Assembly (NCBI RefSeq): GCF_963665995.1
Contig: NZ_OY762512.1
Location: 3,038,001-3,102,000 of the forward strand
Length of the DNA: 64,000 bases
Direction: 5' to 3'
Source of the DNA: Pleurocapsa sp. FMAR1
GTDB taxonomy: Bacteria; Cyanobacteriota; Cyanobacteriia; Cyanobacteriales; Xenococcaceae
In this document: positions 17,094-26,888 of the stretch, piece by piece
How positions within the stretch are numbered: the first letter of the stretch is position 1
How the letters are laid out: each line of letters starts with the position of its first letter
Notes under the pieces: generated by a model
The model's database searches: none
Seen by the model: the letters and a program-made list of their open reading frames with translations, nothing else
Told to the model about the DNA's origin: nothing
Translations under genes and position numbers: made by a program

Positions 17094-18317
17094 TTAAGGA
17101 TGCTGAAAATACTGATAAGTTTGGCGAGACACTTCTTGAATTAACTCTAGTGCCTGAGAAGAATTATCAGGTCGTTTGACGAATATAGAGGCAATATAAC
17201 GTTTGCCGTTGGGCATATCAATCATACCTACATCAGCTAATACCGATTTAATGTCTCCTGTTTTGTGAGCAATAAGTGCTTCTGGTTCTAGACCTTGAGG
17301 TAGTAAACTATCGTTTACTATGTTGCCCATAATGTGTAACAAGCGATCGCGCGCTCTTAATGAAAGCAAATCACCACTATCTATTTTGGCTAATAAATTA
17401 CCCAAGTCTTCTGCTGAAGTAGTGTTAGTCCCTGCTAAATCTGGCAGTGGGTTACGTAATCTGGTTTGGGTCAATTTCATTTTGGCAAATCGCTGGTTTA
17501 ATGCTTCCATTCCTCCCAAACGTTTGATAAGCATATTTGTGGCGGTATTATCACTAATAGTCATCATCTTAGTAACAGTTTCTAAAGCCGAAAACTTACT
17601 ACCAGGCTTTTCATAGCGCATATTCCCAGAGCCATCGCCAATTACATCTTTGGTCATGGTTAACTGTTCATCTAAGCCAATTTTTCCTTGGTCAACATCT
17701 TGCAAAAAAGCAACTACAATGGGCAGCTTAATCGTACTGGCTGAAGAAATGCTCTTGTCCCCCTCAATACTGACAAATCCTTTGGTATCAAGATCGACTA
17801 AAAAAAATTCAGGTTCTAACTCAGGATATTGTTGTACCAAATTCTCTAGCTTGAGCTTAAGAGGATTTATTTCTTTGCCTAAAGAAGCGATCGCAAATAA
17901 ATTTTCTAACTTAGCTTTGTTTTGAGAATTTGCTGATACTTTGCTGGCGGTAGGAGAGTTGTTGACAGCAACAGAATCCTTGAAAGAATTGGCTAAGGAA
18001 ATAGTTGTTCCCAAGATTGTACTCAGTCCGACGGCGATCGCTACTGCATAAACAGCTAGCCACAAAGGCGATCGCGATTTTTGCTGCTGAAAGCGTTTAT
18101 TTTTGCCAGGGCTATTAGACGAAAGTTTATTTTTTGAAGCTTCTAAGTTATTTCTGAGTCGGGGATTTTTGGCAGCAACTCCTTTAGCTTTCGGCTTTAT
18201 TTGCTTTGGAAGTTTGACTGATTTTTCTGGTTGTTTCAGGTTAGATTTGCTGGCTTTTACTCTGGCAAGAGGAGACTTTTTGCCTTTGCGATTCACTCTT
18301 AACTCCTTGGGAGACAA
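17094..18317 (-). CDS. Membrane-anchored class A beta-lactamase-fold serine hydrolase
   Basis: This 407-residue protein has a very basic, disordered N-terminal 80 residues, one TM helix (about 84-106) and an extracytoplasmic serine beta-lactamase/PBP-fold domain. The three active-site motifs are present: SxxK as ISSASTIKLPI (about 194), SDN as MMTISDNTATNM (about 254) and KTG as IAHKTGDIKS (about 350). Cyanobacterial proteins of this type are probably cell-wall-related or cryptic hydrolases rather than resistance enzymes. The long Lys/Arg-rich cytoplasmic tail is unusual for a beta-lactamase. Confidence 0.82.
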   Translation of the reverse strand: MSPKELRVNRKGKKSPLARVKASKSNLKQPEKSVKLPKQIKPKAKGVAAKNPRLRNNLEASKNKLSSNSPGKNKRFQQQKSRSPLWLAVYAVAIAVGLSTILGTTISLANSFKDSVAVNNSPTASKVSANSQNKAKLENLFAIASLGKEINPLKLKLENLVQQYPELEPEFFLVDLDTKGFVSIEGDKSISSASTIKLPIVVAFLQDVDQGKIGLDEQLTMTKDVIGDGSGNMRYEKPGSKFSALETVTKMMTISDNTATNMLIKRLGGMEALNQRFAKMKLTQTRLRNPLPDLAGTNTTSAEDLGNLLAKIDSGDLLSLRARDRLLHIMGNIVNDSLLPQGLEPEALIAHKTGDIKSVLADVGMIDMPNGKRYIASIFVKRPDNSSQALELIQEVSRQTYQYFQHP

Positions 18318-18630
18318 CTACAAAATAACTTTAGCCAGATTATGCGGGGTTCATATCAGTTCTCGTGTATTAACTAAATACTTGGAATTCATCAGCCAAA
18401 AATAGTTAACATCATGGCTCACCATTTTTTCAATTTTGCTTAATCCTAACTCTTATAGCTAGATATTCCGCACTTTGAATGATAAACGAGATAATAATCT
18501 GCGGTCATGAATAGTATGTAATGTTTCTCTCGCAAATTACACTGATAGAATTACTGATTTTTAGATGTATAGAGTATGTCAATATTGGTGTGATTAATGA
18601 GCCTCAGAAATTAATTGCCATGAATACAAA
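18318..18630. other. Spacer upstream of the serine hydrolase gene
   Basis: About 310 bp, AT-rich, with no gene or repeat that I can support. It should hold the promoter of the minus-strand serine hydrolase gene and the terminator of the methyltransferase gene. Confidence 0.35.
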
Positions 18631-19401
18631 TTATTCAGATTGATTTTTAATTGCCCAACGAACCTGACGCAAAATACCCCTAAGCATTGCTACCTCTTCT
18701 GGTTGCAAATTGGCTTTATTATACAAACGACGAAATTTTTCCATTTTCACAGGAACGGTGTGGGGATGCAGGTAGCCAATTTTTAACAGTACTGATTCAA
18801 GATGTTGATAATAACCTTCTAGTACATCTATTGGTGCATGGTTGGGAGTTAATTCGGGTATAGCTTGAGGTTGGTCGGCAAACGTTGCTTCTTCAGGGCT
18901 ATGACTGAGCTTTAACCAAGTCTGATACAGTTCATAACTACAAATGGCTACTGCTTGAGCTAAGTTTAGGGAAGGATAATCAGGATTAGACGGAATAGAA
19001 ATAAACCTTTGGGCATATTTTAGTTCATCGTTACTTAAGCCTCTTTCTTCTGCACCAAAGAGTAAGGCAGACTGTACGTTAGGTGTCAGTAGCCAAGGAA
19101 GTACTGTAGGGGCAGGTTCTAGCTTAATTGGTACACTACGGGAACGGACGGTAGTGGCGATCGCTCTTTGGCAACCAGTCAAGGCAACGGGCAAACTATC
19201 TACAACGATCGCATTTTCTAAGATATCTACCGCGTGTACCGCCATTCTTCTTGCGTCTTCAGAATGGCGATCGCATTGAGGATTAACCAACACCAGTTTA
19301 GTCAGACCCATGTTTTTCATAATTCTGGCAACTGAACCCAGGTTTAACTCTCCCGCAGGTTCAACCAGCACAATTCTAATATTCGACAACAAGTTTTCCA
19401 C
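18631..19401 (-). CDS. TrmJ-type (TrmH/SPOUT group 1) RNA 2'-O-methyltransferase
   Basis: This 256-residue SPOUT methyltransferase has the TrmJ pattern. The N-terminus IRIVLVEPAGELNLGSVARIMKNMGL fits the family PxxxGNIGAxARxMKN motif. SALLFGAEERGLSNDELKYA is motif 2, and ISIPSNPDYPSLNLAQAVAI is motif 3 forming the SAM-binding knot. TrmJ methylates position 32 of several tRNAs, and cyanobacterial substrates are untested. The C-terminal helical extension (200-256) is also typical of TrmJ. Confidence 0.85.
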   Translation of the reverse strand: MENLLSNIRIVLVEPAGELNLGSVARIMKNMGLTKLVLVNPQCDRHSEDARRMAVHAVDILENAIVVDSLPVALTGCQRAIATTVRSRSVPIKLEPAPTVLPWLLTPNVQSALLFGAEERGLSNDELKYAQRFISIPSNPDYPSLNLAQAVAICSYELYQTWLKLSHSPEEATFADQPQAIPELTPNHAPIDVLEGYYQHLESVLLKIGYLHPHTVPVKMEKFRRLYNKANLQPEEVAMLRGILRQVRWAIKNQSE

Positions 19402-19691
19402 TATTCTAAATTAGCTTAAATTAGCAATTTTTTAAAACCCTATCCCACCAATATAATTTGTATCTTTATGAAATTACTCGCTGTAAGCGATCGCCCCTGA
19501 AGAAGCAAAACTACGGATTTCAATAAGGGAGTGGAAGCAAGAGATTAACCGCATCTACAAATAGAAATTCTCTAAAAGCTCTGAACGCAAAGCAAATTAG
19601 TATCATAATTATCTCTGTTGGCGATCGCATTTTCAGAGCGATCTGAATCTAAGTCGAAGCGTTTTGATGTTATAAAAAGGACTGTTAATAA

Positions 19692-20396
19692 TTGACTTAT
19701 CGTTTAGTAGTTAGATCTCAACAAATACAAGAGCATAAAATAACTTTAGATGCTCAACAGCAACACTATTTATTGCGAGTATTGCGGTTAGGGAATGGCG
19801 ATCGCTTTATTGCCCTCGATGGTGCTGGTAATTCTTGGTTGGCAGAAATTACGGCTCAATCAGCAGAGATTATAGAACCAGTTGCTATCAAAACAGAACT
19901 GTCTGTATCTCTAACTCTCATTACTGCTTTACCCAAAGGAAGCGGTTATGAACAGGTGGTGCGCTGCTGTACAGAATTAGGCGTAAGCAATTTTATGCCT
20001 GTAATTAGCGATCGCACTATTCTCAAACCTAGTCTCAATAAAGTTCAACGCTGGCGCAAAATTGCCATCGAAGCAGCAGAACAGTCTGAAAGACAAATTG
20101 TTCCGAATGTTTTTGAGCCTGAAAAGTTTACTTTAGCAATTAATCGCCTTTCAGCTAACCAAGACAAATATATTTGCGTGGCGCGAGGAGATACACCGAC
20201 TCTCTGGAACTCTTTGCAAGCTAGAACTCAGCCAGAAATAGTTATTGCCACAGGCTGCGAAGGTGGTTGGACAGAAGCAGAGGTAGAAAAAGCGATCGCT
20301 GTTGGTTTTCAACCTGTATCTTTAGGCGATCGCATTCTCCGCGCCGTTACTGCACCTATAGTTGTCTGTTCTTTAGCTATCGCTGTTTTAGAGTAG
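19692..20396 (+). CDS. rsmE: 16S rRNA m3U1498 methyltransferase
   Basis: This 234-residue protein has the RsmE layout. An N-terminal PUA-like RNA-binding domain (about 1-70, HYLLRVLRLGNGDRFIALDG) precedes a SPOUT catalytic domain. ITALPKGSGYEQVVRCCTELG and IATGCEGGWTEAEVEKA are followed by the knot motif LGDRILRAVTAPIV. It methylates N3 of U1498 in helix 44 of 16S rRNA. TTG 19692 is the available start giving the family N-terminus TYRLVV, and no better ATG is in frame. Confidence 0.9.
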   Translation: MTYRLVVRSQQIQEHKITLDAQQQHYLLRVLRLGNGDRFIALDGAGNSWLAEITAQSAEIIEPVAIKTELSVSLTLITALPKGSGYEQVVRCCTELGVSNFMPVISDRTILKPSLNKVQRWRKIAIEAAEQSERQIVPNVFEPEKFTLAINRLSANQDKYICVARGDTPTLWNSLQARTQPEIVIATGCEGGWTEAEVEKAIAVGFQPVSLGDRILRAVTAPIVVCSLAIAVLE

Positions 20397-20535
20397 AAAA
20401 AGTTATTTCTTCATCCCTCGTCTTTCATCCCTTTTTTTGTAACACTTAATACGAAACAATTACTAATTAAAAGAGGACGAAATCGTAATTTTGAGCTTTA
20501 ATCTAAATCGATACAGCATTTTTTCTAGAGATACT

Positions 20536-21924
20536 ATGAAATTATCAAAAAAGTTAAAGTTAGCAGCAGTTTTCTTGAGTGCGATCGCGCTAACAAGTCC
20601 TTTACCTGCTGCTTTGGCACAGTTTACTTCAACACCTATACCAGCAGAGCAAGTAGTAGCGGTGGCAGTTCCCGCAGGGCAAGTTGGCTATAGTTTAACA
20701 ATAGTGCAGCAAATTCCTGGTAAAAAACAGTGTTTTGCTGAAAAAGGTTCTCAACCAACAATTATCGATCCACTCTGGACGACTTTTGACTTTACAAATA
20801 GCTGTCTTCGTTCTACAGATAGTAATGGCTATTCAGTAAGTCTAGATGGGCAGGATAATGGACTAGACTATCGGCTAGACGTTGTTCCTAAAGGGAACGA
20901 ACTTCAACTAGTTGCTAACAGTTACCAAGATCGTTCTAAACTAGTGGTAGGTCAGACCTTTGGTAAACCTCCCAAGGGAGAATATGCCAAAATTCAGTTA
21001 AATCCAGGTTGGGAATTAACCAAAAAAGTATATCAAGGAAAAGTTTTAGGATCTTTTTTGCTTAGTGGCGATTCGCAGGCGATCGCAGCAGCAGGTGGTA
21101 CGATTCCCCAACCCAGTGCTAACTTTAGCGATATTGCCAACGATATCTACAAAAAAGAGATTGAACAAGCTGTCGCCCTGGGATTTATAGCTGGTTACAA
21201 AGACAAAACTTTCCGTCCTACAGAATCTTTAACCAGAGAACAATTAGTGTCAATGGCTTATGGTGCATTAGGAACAGTTAAAAGCGTACAGCTTGCTTCC
21301 CTTCCTTCTGTTCCTACTCAGCCTTATGCTGATGTTGATTCTTCTCGCTGGAGTGCTGCTAAAATTCAATGGGCTAAAGAAAACGATGTTGTTAAAGGTT
21401 ATCCTGATGGTTCATTTAAACCAGAACAACCTGTAACTAGAGCCGAGTTAGTTGTAGTGTTACAAAATCTAGCTAAGTTTGCTAATACCAAGGAAGGTAA
21501 ACCAGCAGAATTAAAACCTACTCAGCAACCCAAGGCTTTTTCTGACACCGCCAATCATTGGGCTAGTCAAAATATTCAAACTATGTCAGCCTATTGCGGA
21601 GTAGCTTCAGCTTATCAAGAAATGGGTAATGCTTTCCAACCTGATACCCCAGCAGCCAGAGATTACGCAGCAGCAGCAACCCTCAGAACTCAAGAGTGCT
21701 TAACAGGTGGAAAACCTAAAGGAGAGATGAATATGAAAGAGGGTATGCAGGACAATATGAAAGAAGGAGAAATGAATATGCAAGAAGGTGCGCAGGACAA
21801 TATGAAAGAAGGGGAAATGAATATGCAAGAAGGTGCGCAGGACAATATGAAAGAAGGGGAAATGAATATGCAAGAAGGTGCGCAGGACAATATGAAAAAA
21901 GAAAAGATGAACATGAATAAATAA
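20536..21924 (+). CDS. Secreted DUF3747/SLH-domain surface protein with C-terminal tandem repeat
   Basis: I choose ATG 20536 because it gives a standard signal peptide (MKLSKKLKLAAVFLSAIALT, cleavage after AALA). A longer reading starts at 20491. The mature protein has a DUF3747 domain (about 20-180), then three SLH units (FSDIANDIYKKEIEQAVALG, YADVDSSRWSAAKIQWAKEN and FSDTANHWASQ, together about 190-385) that would anchor it to cell-wall polymer. A Met/Glu/Gln-rich tail contains three near-identical 15-residue repeats (NMQEGAQDNMKEGEM type) with worn flanking copies. A rho-independent terminator follows. The tail length is likely variable between strains. Confidence 0.85.
   Translation: MKLSKKLKLAAVFLSAIALTSPLPAALAQFTSTPIPAEQVVAVAVPAGQVGYSLTIVQQIPGKKQCFAEKGSQPTIIDPLWTTFDFTNSCLRSTDSNGYSVSLDGQDNGLDYRLDVVPKGNELQLVANSYQDRSKLVVGQTFGKPPKGEYAKIQLNPGWELTKKVYQGKVLGSFLLSGDSQAIAAAGGTIPQPSANFSDIANDIYKKEIEQAVALGFIAGYKDKTFRPTESLTREQLVSMAYGALGTVKSVQLASLPSVPTQPYADVDSSRWSAAKIQWAKENDVVKGYPDGSFKPEQPVTRAELVVVLQNLAKFANTKEGKPAELKPTQQPKAFSDTANHWASQNIQTMSAYCGVASAYQEMGNAFQPDTPAARDYAAAATLRTQECLTGGKPKGEMNMKEGMQDNMKEGEMNMQEGAQDNMKEGEMNMQEGAQDNMKEGEMNMQEGAQDNMKKEKMNMNK
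21721..21915 (+). repeat. 45-bp in-frame tandem repeat coding for 15-aa units
   Basis: Units of 45 bp (starting CAAGAAGGTGCGCAGGACAA) are repeated nearly perfectly about three times, with a degenerate unit at each end. They encode the Met-rich tail of the SLH protein. The near identity at DNA level implies recent expansion by slippage or recombination. Confidence 0.9.
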
Positions 21925-21940
21925 TTAGCGTCAATCGCAG

Positions 21941-22198
21941 CTAATTGTTACAACCAAAAAAGAGGGTCTGCAAATAGACTCTCTTTTCTACTGTTGGCGT
22001 TGCTTTGCTTCTATAACGGTTCGGACATCTTTTAAAAACATTGTCCGACCCCTCGTGTGTCACAATTTTACGCAAATTTCTGAGGAAAGTAATTCGTTGT
22101 TGATGCTTACGTTCACTAGATTTTAGAGTTTTTTTACTTATTCTTTTTTGCTGTTCAAGTACTTGTTGAGTTTCCTTCTCAGTTTGCCCAGCATACAA
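21941..22198 (-). CDS. Doubtful ORF, basic hypothetical protein
   Basis: An 85-codon basic ORF (MYAGQTEKETQQVLEQQKRI…) runs antisense through the terminator of the SLH gene. The N-terminal half looks like a coiled helix and the C-terminal half is low quality. No family is recognised. The first 50 codons may be a real small gene or a remnant. Confidence 0.25.
   Translation of the reverse strand: MYAGQTEKETQQVLEQQKRISKKTLKSSERKHQQRITFLRNLRKIVTHEGSDNVFKRCPNRYRSKATPTVEKRVYLQTLFFGCNN
21955..21988 (+). terminator. Rho-independent terminator of the SLH gene
   Basis: Stem AAGAGGGTCT / AGACTCTCTT (one mismatch), loop GCAAAT, then TTTT, starting 36 bp after the stop codon. An A-tract precedes the stem, so the signal could work in both directions. 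Confidence 0.75.
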
Positions 22199-22326
22199 CT
22201 TTTTGAAAATATGTATTTATGTGTGCTGCATTCATGTTGATTTTTATCGATCGCTTTAATTAAAAAACCACATCAATAATTTGACATTCAAGACAATCGC
22301 CATAAAATAGAATCTTTTAAACGGAA

Positions 22327-22782
22327 TTAGGCGATCGCCACAGAGCCTTCAAAGTAGTCCTTTAACTGCCGATCGTGATCGTGGCTAAGATTGCCAAGAG
22401 GTAATTCATCTCTGGTGAATGCTTTAACCTGCAATACTTCTAGTTTATCCTCTGGGATAAGCTCCCCCACCGCTTCTACTTCTAATAAAATAGAAATTGA
22501 GTGTAAGCGAGGATCTCGCTGAGGATCTGAGTAAACACCTCGTAAACTTTTGATTTTGGTTAATTTTAAACCTGTTTCTTCCCTTAATTCTCGCCTAGCA
22601 GCATGAGGAATATCTTCTCCCCAGTCAATCATGCCTCCAGGCAACCCCCACTGCCCAGTATCACTACGCTGAATCAAGACAATACGACCATCAGGTAACA
22701 CGGGGATAATGGTTGTACCTGTAACGGGATGGCGGAAGATAATACCAAGTACAGTCGAAAAAAATCGCCAAAAACGACCCAT
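22327..22782 (-). CDS. Nudix hydrolase
   Basis: This 151-residue protein has a complete Nudix box, GGMIDWGEDIPHAARRELRE followed by ETGL (about residues 49-72), fitting GX5EX7REUXEEXGU. The N-terminus FRHPVTGTTIIPVLPDGRIV and the strand GVYSDPQRDPRLHSISILLE are typical of ADP-ribose/NADH pyrophosphatase-like members. The substrate is not decidable from sequence. It lies about 70 bp downstream of argH on the same strand and may be co-transcribed with it. Confidence 0.88.
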   Translation of the reverse strand: MGRFWRFFSTVLGIIFRHPVTGTTIIPVLPDGRIVLIQRSDTGQWGLPGGMIDWGEDIPHAARRELREETGLKLTKIKSLRGVYSDPQRDPRLHSISILLEVEAVGELIPEDKLEVLQVKAFTRDELPLGNLSHDHDRQLKDYFEGSVAIA

Positions 22783-22853
22783 AAAAAAAATGTCAAATAG
22801 GATTAATTAGTCAGATTTAGGTGGTTAAGTGGTTAAATGCCGAAATTCAAGTT

Positions 22854-24245
22854 TTAAGCCTTAATTTCTAGTAAAGATTTAGCTCTAGCGATCGCCTGAT
22901 GAACCTGCTCAAAACCAGTACCACCATAGCTATTACGGGCAGAAACTACCTGTTTAGGAGCGATCGCATCGTAGATATCGGCTTCAAAAGCGGGATGCAG
23001 TTGTTGCCATTCTTCTAATGTTAGATCTTTTAGCAGTTTTCCAGCAGCTAGGCTGGTTTTTACCACTTTCCCTACCAAATTATAAGCTTCGCGAAAGGGA
23101 ACGTCCTTAGATGCTAAATAATCGGCAACATCAGTAGCGTTAGAAAAATCTTCAGCGACGGCCTCTGCTAGTCTGGCTGTTTTAAATTCGATTCCCTCTT
23201 CTAACAAAATAGTCATCGCCTCTAAACAACCCTTGATGGTTTTAACCCCGTCAAAAATTCCTTCTTTGTCTTCTTGTAAATCTTTGTTATAAGCCAAAGG
23301 TAAACCTTTCATAATTACCAGCATTGCCTGGAGATGTCCAAAAACCCTGCCTGTTTTGCCCCGTACAAGCTCAGGTATATCAGGATTTTTCTTCTGAGGC
23401 ATGATGCTCGATCCCGTAGCGCAAGTATCTTTGAGAGTGATAAAGCTAAATTCTTGAGATGCCCAAAGAATCATCTCTTCACTTAAACGACTTAAATGCA
23501 CCATGATTAAACTAGCCCCGCAGAGAAACTCGATCGCAAAATCGCGATCGCTTACTCCATCAAGGCTATTTTCGTAGACCCGATCGAATCCTAGTAATTG
23601 GGCGGTATATGCTCGGTCAATGGGAAAAGTTGTTCCTGCTAATGCACCACAGCCAAGAGGAGATATACTAGTTCGTTTATAAATATCTTCCATTCTCTCC
23701 CAGTCTCGTTGGGTCATCTGAAAATATGCCAGGAGATGATGCGCCAAACTAATCGGCTGCGCTCTTTGTAAATGGGTATAGCCTGGAATTAAGGTTTCTA
23801 CGTGCTGCTCGCTGTGAGCTAATAAAGCTGCCTGAAACTGCCTTAAATACTGCTGTATCTCTCTAATTTCGGCTCGCAAATATAGCCTAATATCTGTGCC
23901 TACCTGATCGTTGCGCGATCGCGCCGTATGTAGCTTTTTACCCACGTCGCCAACAATTTCTGTTAGTCGCCTTTCTACAGCAAAATGAACATCTTCTGCT
24001 TCTACCCCTGGATTGAAATTTCCCTGCTGGTATTCAGTGCGAATCTGTTCTAAGCCAGAAACTAACTGCTGTGCTTCGCTATCAGTAATTATCTTTGTTT
24101 TAGCAAGCATTTTAGCATGAGCAACTGAGCCAGTTAAATCGTACTCAATCAATTCAATATCAAAGCCGATGCTGGCATTAAAAATAGCGATCGCAGGATT
24201 TAATGCCGATTCAAAGCGATCGCTCCAGGTCTTTTGCTTGCTCAC
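22854..24245 (-). CDS. argH: Argininosuccinate lyase
   Basis: This 463-residue protein has the full length of the enzyme that splits argininosuccinate to arginine and fumarate, the last step of arginine synthesis. The fumarate-lyase signature [15 protein letters not shown] is present at about 281-295. [19 protein letters not shown] (about 106-124) and [20 protein letters not shown] (about 155) carry the active-site Asn, Thr and His residues. No other arginine gene is adjacent. Confidence 0.96.
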   Translation of the reverse strand: MSKQKTWSDRFESALNPAIAIFNASIGFDIELIEYDLTGSVAHAKMLAKTKIITDSEAQQLVSGLEQIRTEYQQGNFNPGVEAEDVHFAVERRLTEIVGDVGKKLHTARSRNDQVGTDIRLYLRAEIREIQQYLRQFQAALLAHSEQHVETLIPGYTHLQRAQPISLAHHLLAYFQMTQRDWERMEDIYKRTSISPLGCGALAGTTFPIDRAYTAQLLGFDRVYENSLDGVSDRDFAIEFLCGASLIMVHLSRLSEEMILWASQEFSFITLKDTCATGSSIMPQKKNPDIPELVRGKTGRVFGHLQAMLVIMKGLPLAYNKDLQEDKEGIFDGVKTIKGCLEAMTILLEEGIEFKTARLAEAVAEDFSNATDVADYLASKDVPFREAYNLVGKVVKTSLAAGKLLKDLTLEEWQQLHPAFEADIYDAIAPKQVVSARNSYGGTGFEQVHQAIARAKSLLEIKA

Positions 24246-24361
24246 AGTAGAAAAACAGAATTAGACGACTAGATTATTTTAACTACCGTCGGTCACTAAT
24301 CCGCATTTTCTCAACAACAGCTGACAATCTGCCATAAGCAATTATTTAAATCTCAAAATAT

Positions 24362-24604
24362 TTAGTCGCTTTCCCAATTGTCATAGGAAACCAAATCACC
24401 AATAGAATCACGCAATAAATAGTCATATCTTTCTAATTCACATTCTAATTCTCCCCATTCGCGGGCAGGAATGTATTTGCAAAGAGTGTAGATAGATTGC
24501 TGACGATTTACTACCCCTGTTTCGATTAACTGACGCGCTTCATCTTTCAAGGTTTCAATAGAATATCTAATAGAAGAAGAGGGGGATGCAGTAGTAATAT
24601 ACAT
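24362..24604 (-). CDS. DUF4327 family protein
   Basis: This 80-residue protein has the cyanobacterial DUF4327 core: YSIETLKDEARQLIETGVV, then IYTLCKYIPAREWGELECEL and RYDYLLRDSIGDLVSYDNW. The family is restricted to cyanobacteria and has no known function. The gene is isolated, 117 bp upstream of argH on the same strand. Confidence 0.8.
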   Translation of the reverse strand: MYITTASPSSSIRYSIETLKDEARQLIETGVVNRQQSIYTLCKYIPAREWGELECELERYDYLLRDSIGDLVSYDNWESD

Positions 24605-24767
24605 GATTCTTATCCGAAATAATTATGAGTTAATTTAAAATCTTACTCTTCAACTATAAACTAAAATAGTTGAAAATTAAAAGAAAAATAATTTATTCGC
24701 TGTATCGAAAATAACAAAATTCTCTTAATATCAAGAATCCCTAGGATTTTTTATTTATTCGAGGAGA

Positions 24768-26369
24768 TCAAAATCCAAAGTTCTTTTGAAAGTCAGATGG
24801 CAAAGCTTTAGAATCAAGACTATATAAAGTCTTTAAAGCGATCGCCTGAGCTTGTTCCATCTGCCCATAACTAAATACTAAAGGCAAATCTGAATTGATT
24901 AAATTAAACCAATCAAATACGTAAGGACTGCCATAAATAATTATCCCCTTTACTAAATCGCTTTCAATTAGTTGTTGATAAATTTGTTTAGCCTTGGCGG
25001 TCAAGCCAGCATTACCTCGAAAAGGATTTCCTCGAATAAATACTTGTAAAAGAGTAGGTCGCCGATCTGAGAGGATGCAGTTTAAAGTATTGTGATCTAC
25101 TACCTGTCTTTGATAGTTAAGCTGCTGAGGAATAGCAATAGCAGGAGTATGAATATCTAAGAATGGGGTATTTAATACATCATCAACCACAATGAGATTG
25201 CGGTGAATTTGCTGATCTTCAACTATTAGAGGAATATTTCTGGCTTGTAAAGACTCTTGCAAGATTGAATCAACTATTGCTCTAGCTGCATTACTAGATA
25301 ACTTTAAGGCTTCAGCCTTAGATTGAATTACCTTTTGCTTGGCTGACCAAATACGCGCCCAAGACTGATTAATTCTTTGTTCATTGATGCGTCCTGATTT
25401 AACTGCATCGTAGATCGAGGCGATCGCTACTTCAGGATCATCAGGCATTAATAAAATATCATTTCCTGCTTCTACTGCCATGACAGCAACCTCTTCGGGA
25501 GACGCATACTTAGTTATTCCTCCCATAATTAGAGCATCCGTAACTACTAAACCAGTAAAACCCAACTGTTTTCTTAATTTATTGGTAATGATTTCAGGCG
25601 AAAGCGTAACAGGTTTTTGCTTATCCCAGGCTGGAATTAGAAGATGCGCCGTCATCATGCTATCTACTCCTGCTGCGATCGCGCTTTGAAAGGGGGGTAG
25701 TTCAACAGCTTCTAACCTCTTTTCGGAATGATCCAGAGAAGGTAAGTCTAAATGAGAATCGGTAGAAGTGTCTCCGTGTCCTGGGAAGTGCTTGGCAGTA
25801 GTTAAAATAGCAGTCGATTTTGCACCTTTTATAAAAGCATTAGTTAAGACGCTGACCACTTCAGGGCGATCGCCAAAAGCCCGAATATTAATTACAGGAT
25901 TATCAGGATTATTATTTACATCTACTACAGGTGCAAGTAGCCAATTTATGCCTACGGCTAAAGCCTCTTGCGCCGTAATTTTTCCCATCTGGTTAGCATA
26001 CTGCTGTGCTTGCAAAGGATCTTGCTCATAGATCGCGCTCAAAGCCATTGGTGGCGGAAACCAAGTACCCCCAGGAAAACGCTGTCCGATACCTTCTTCT
26101 ATGTCTGCTGCGATTAATAAGGGAATATTTGCCCAATCCTGTAGCTGTTGCGATCGCTTTTGCAGTTCAACGCTGCTACCTCCCAAAAGAATAACTCCAC
26201 CTAAGTTAAACTCTTCTAGCCACTGTTGTAACTGAGCATTAGAAGCTTCCCAAGCGGGATAGCGAATCTGATGGTCAAATAAATAACCAGAAGCGCGAAC
26301 AACGATCATTTGAGCAATTTGCTCTTTGAGAGATAAATCTTTTTTCACTGAACATTTATCAATGAGCAT
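24768..26369 (-). CDS. Glycoside hydrolase family 3 (NagZ-like beta-N-acetylhexosaminidase)
   Basis: This 533-residue protein has an N-terminal GH3 TIM barrel (about 10-345) with the NagZ loop KHFPGHGDTSTDSHLDLPSL, which supplies the catalytic His-Asp pair. The catalytic Asp nucleophile lies in LVVTDALIMGGI. A C-terminal alpha/beta domain (about 360-533) makes it longer than proteobacterial NagZ (about 340). The likely role is removal of GlcNAc from peptidoglycan fragments. It directly abuts rbfA with no gap, so the two form an operon. Confidence 0.85.
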   Translation of the reverse strand: MLIDKCSVKKDLSLKEQIAQMIVVRASGYLFDHQIRYPAWEASNAQLQQWLEEFNLGGVILLGGSSVELQKRSQQLQDWANIPLLIAADIEEGIGQRFPGGTWFPPPMALSAIYEQDPLQAQQYANQMGKITAQEALAVGINWLLAPVVDVNNNPDNPVINIRAFGDRPEVVSVLTNAFIKGAKSTAILTTAKHFPGHGDTSTDSHLDLPSLDHSEKRLEAVELPPFQSAIAAGVDSMMTAHLLIPAWDKQKPVTLSPEIITNKLRKQLGFTGLVVTDALIMGGITKYASPEEVAVMAVEAGNDILLMPDDPEVAIASIYDAVKSGRINEQRINQSWARIWSAKQKVIQSKAEALKLSSNAARAIVDSILQESLQARNIPLIVEDQQIHRNLIVVDDVLNTPFLDIHTPAIAIPQQLNYQRQVVDHNTLNCILSDRRPTLLQVFIRGNPFRGNAGLTAKAKQIYQQLIESDLVKGIIIYGSPYVFDWFNLINSDLPLVFSYGQMEQAQAIALKTLYSLDSKALPSDFQKNFGF

Positions 26370-26750
26370 TTACTCTACTGTCTCTGGGTTTTCTTGTCGC
26401 TCTTGACTAATTTTATTCAGTAGATCTACCATATTGTCTCCTCTTTCCAGGGAGCGATCTTCAAGAAACTTTACCGTAGGCGTGCGTCTTAACTGCATTC
26501 GACTACCCAATTCTCTACGGACATAATTAACCGCCGATTCTAAACCAGCCATTGTTTCTTCTTTAGCTTCTTCTGTGCCATAGATGCTGACAAAAATTTT
26601 AGCGTGTTGCAAATCTCCTGATATATCAACGTCAGTAACGCTTACCATGCCTGCACCAACGCGATCGTCTTTGATTTCGCTGAGTAGCATTTGACTGACT
26701 TCCCGCTTAATTAAAGCAGCTACGCGAGCTACGCGACGACTATTAGCCAT
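26370..26750 (-). CDS. rbfA: Ribosome-binding factor A
   Basis: This 126-residue protein has a KH-like fold: [20 protein letters not shown] at the start, then [19 protein letters not shown] and [20 protein letters not shown]. RbfA binds the 30S subunit during maturation of the 16S rRNA 5' end, notably in the cold. The stop codon is immediately followed by the start of the nagZ-like gene. Confidence 0.95.
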   Translation of the reverse strand: MANSRRVARVAALIKREVSQMLLSEIKDDRVGAGMVSVTDVDISGDLQHAKIFVSIYGTEEAKEETMAGLESAVNYVRRELGSRMQLRRTPTVKFLEDRSLERGDNMVDLLNKISQERQENPETVE

Positions 26751-26888
26751 AATTCTTTCTTATCCTGATAACTGGGAGCGATAGAACAAAGTATTACGTT
26801 TGCACCGTTTTAAATTGTAGCTATAAATTGTTATACCTATTTTTATAGATCCATAATTTAATCACAAGATAATTTAAAGTTTTAATTA

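Noticed and set aside
21721-21915. CRISPR-like regularly spaced repeat
   Set aside because: The 45-bp repeats are contiguous without unique spacers and are in frame within the SLH protein gene.
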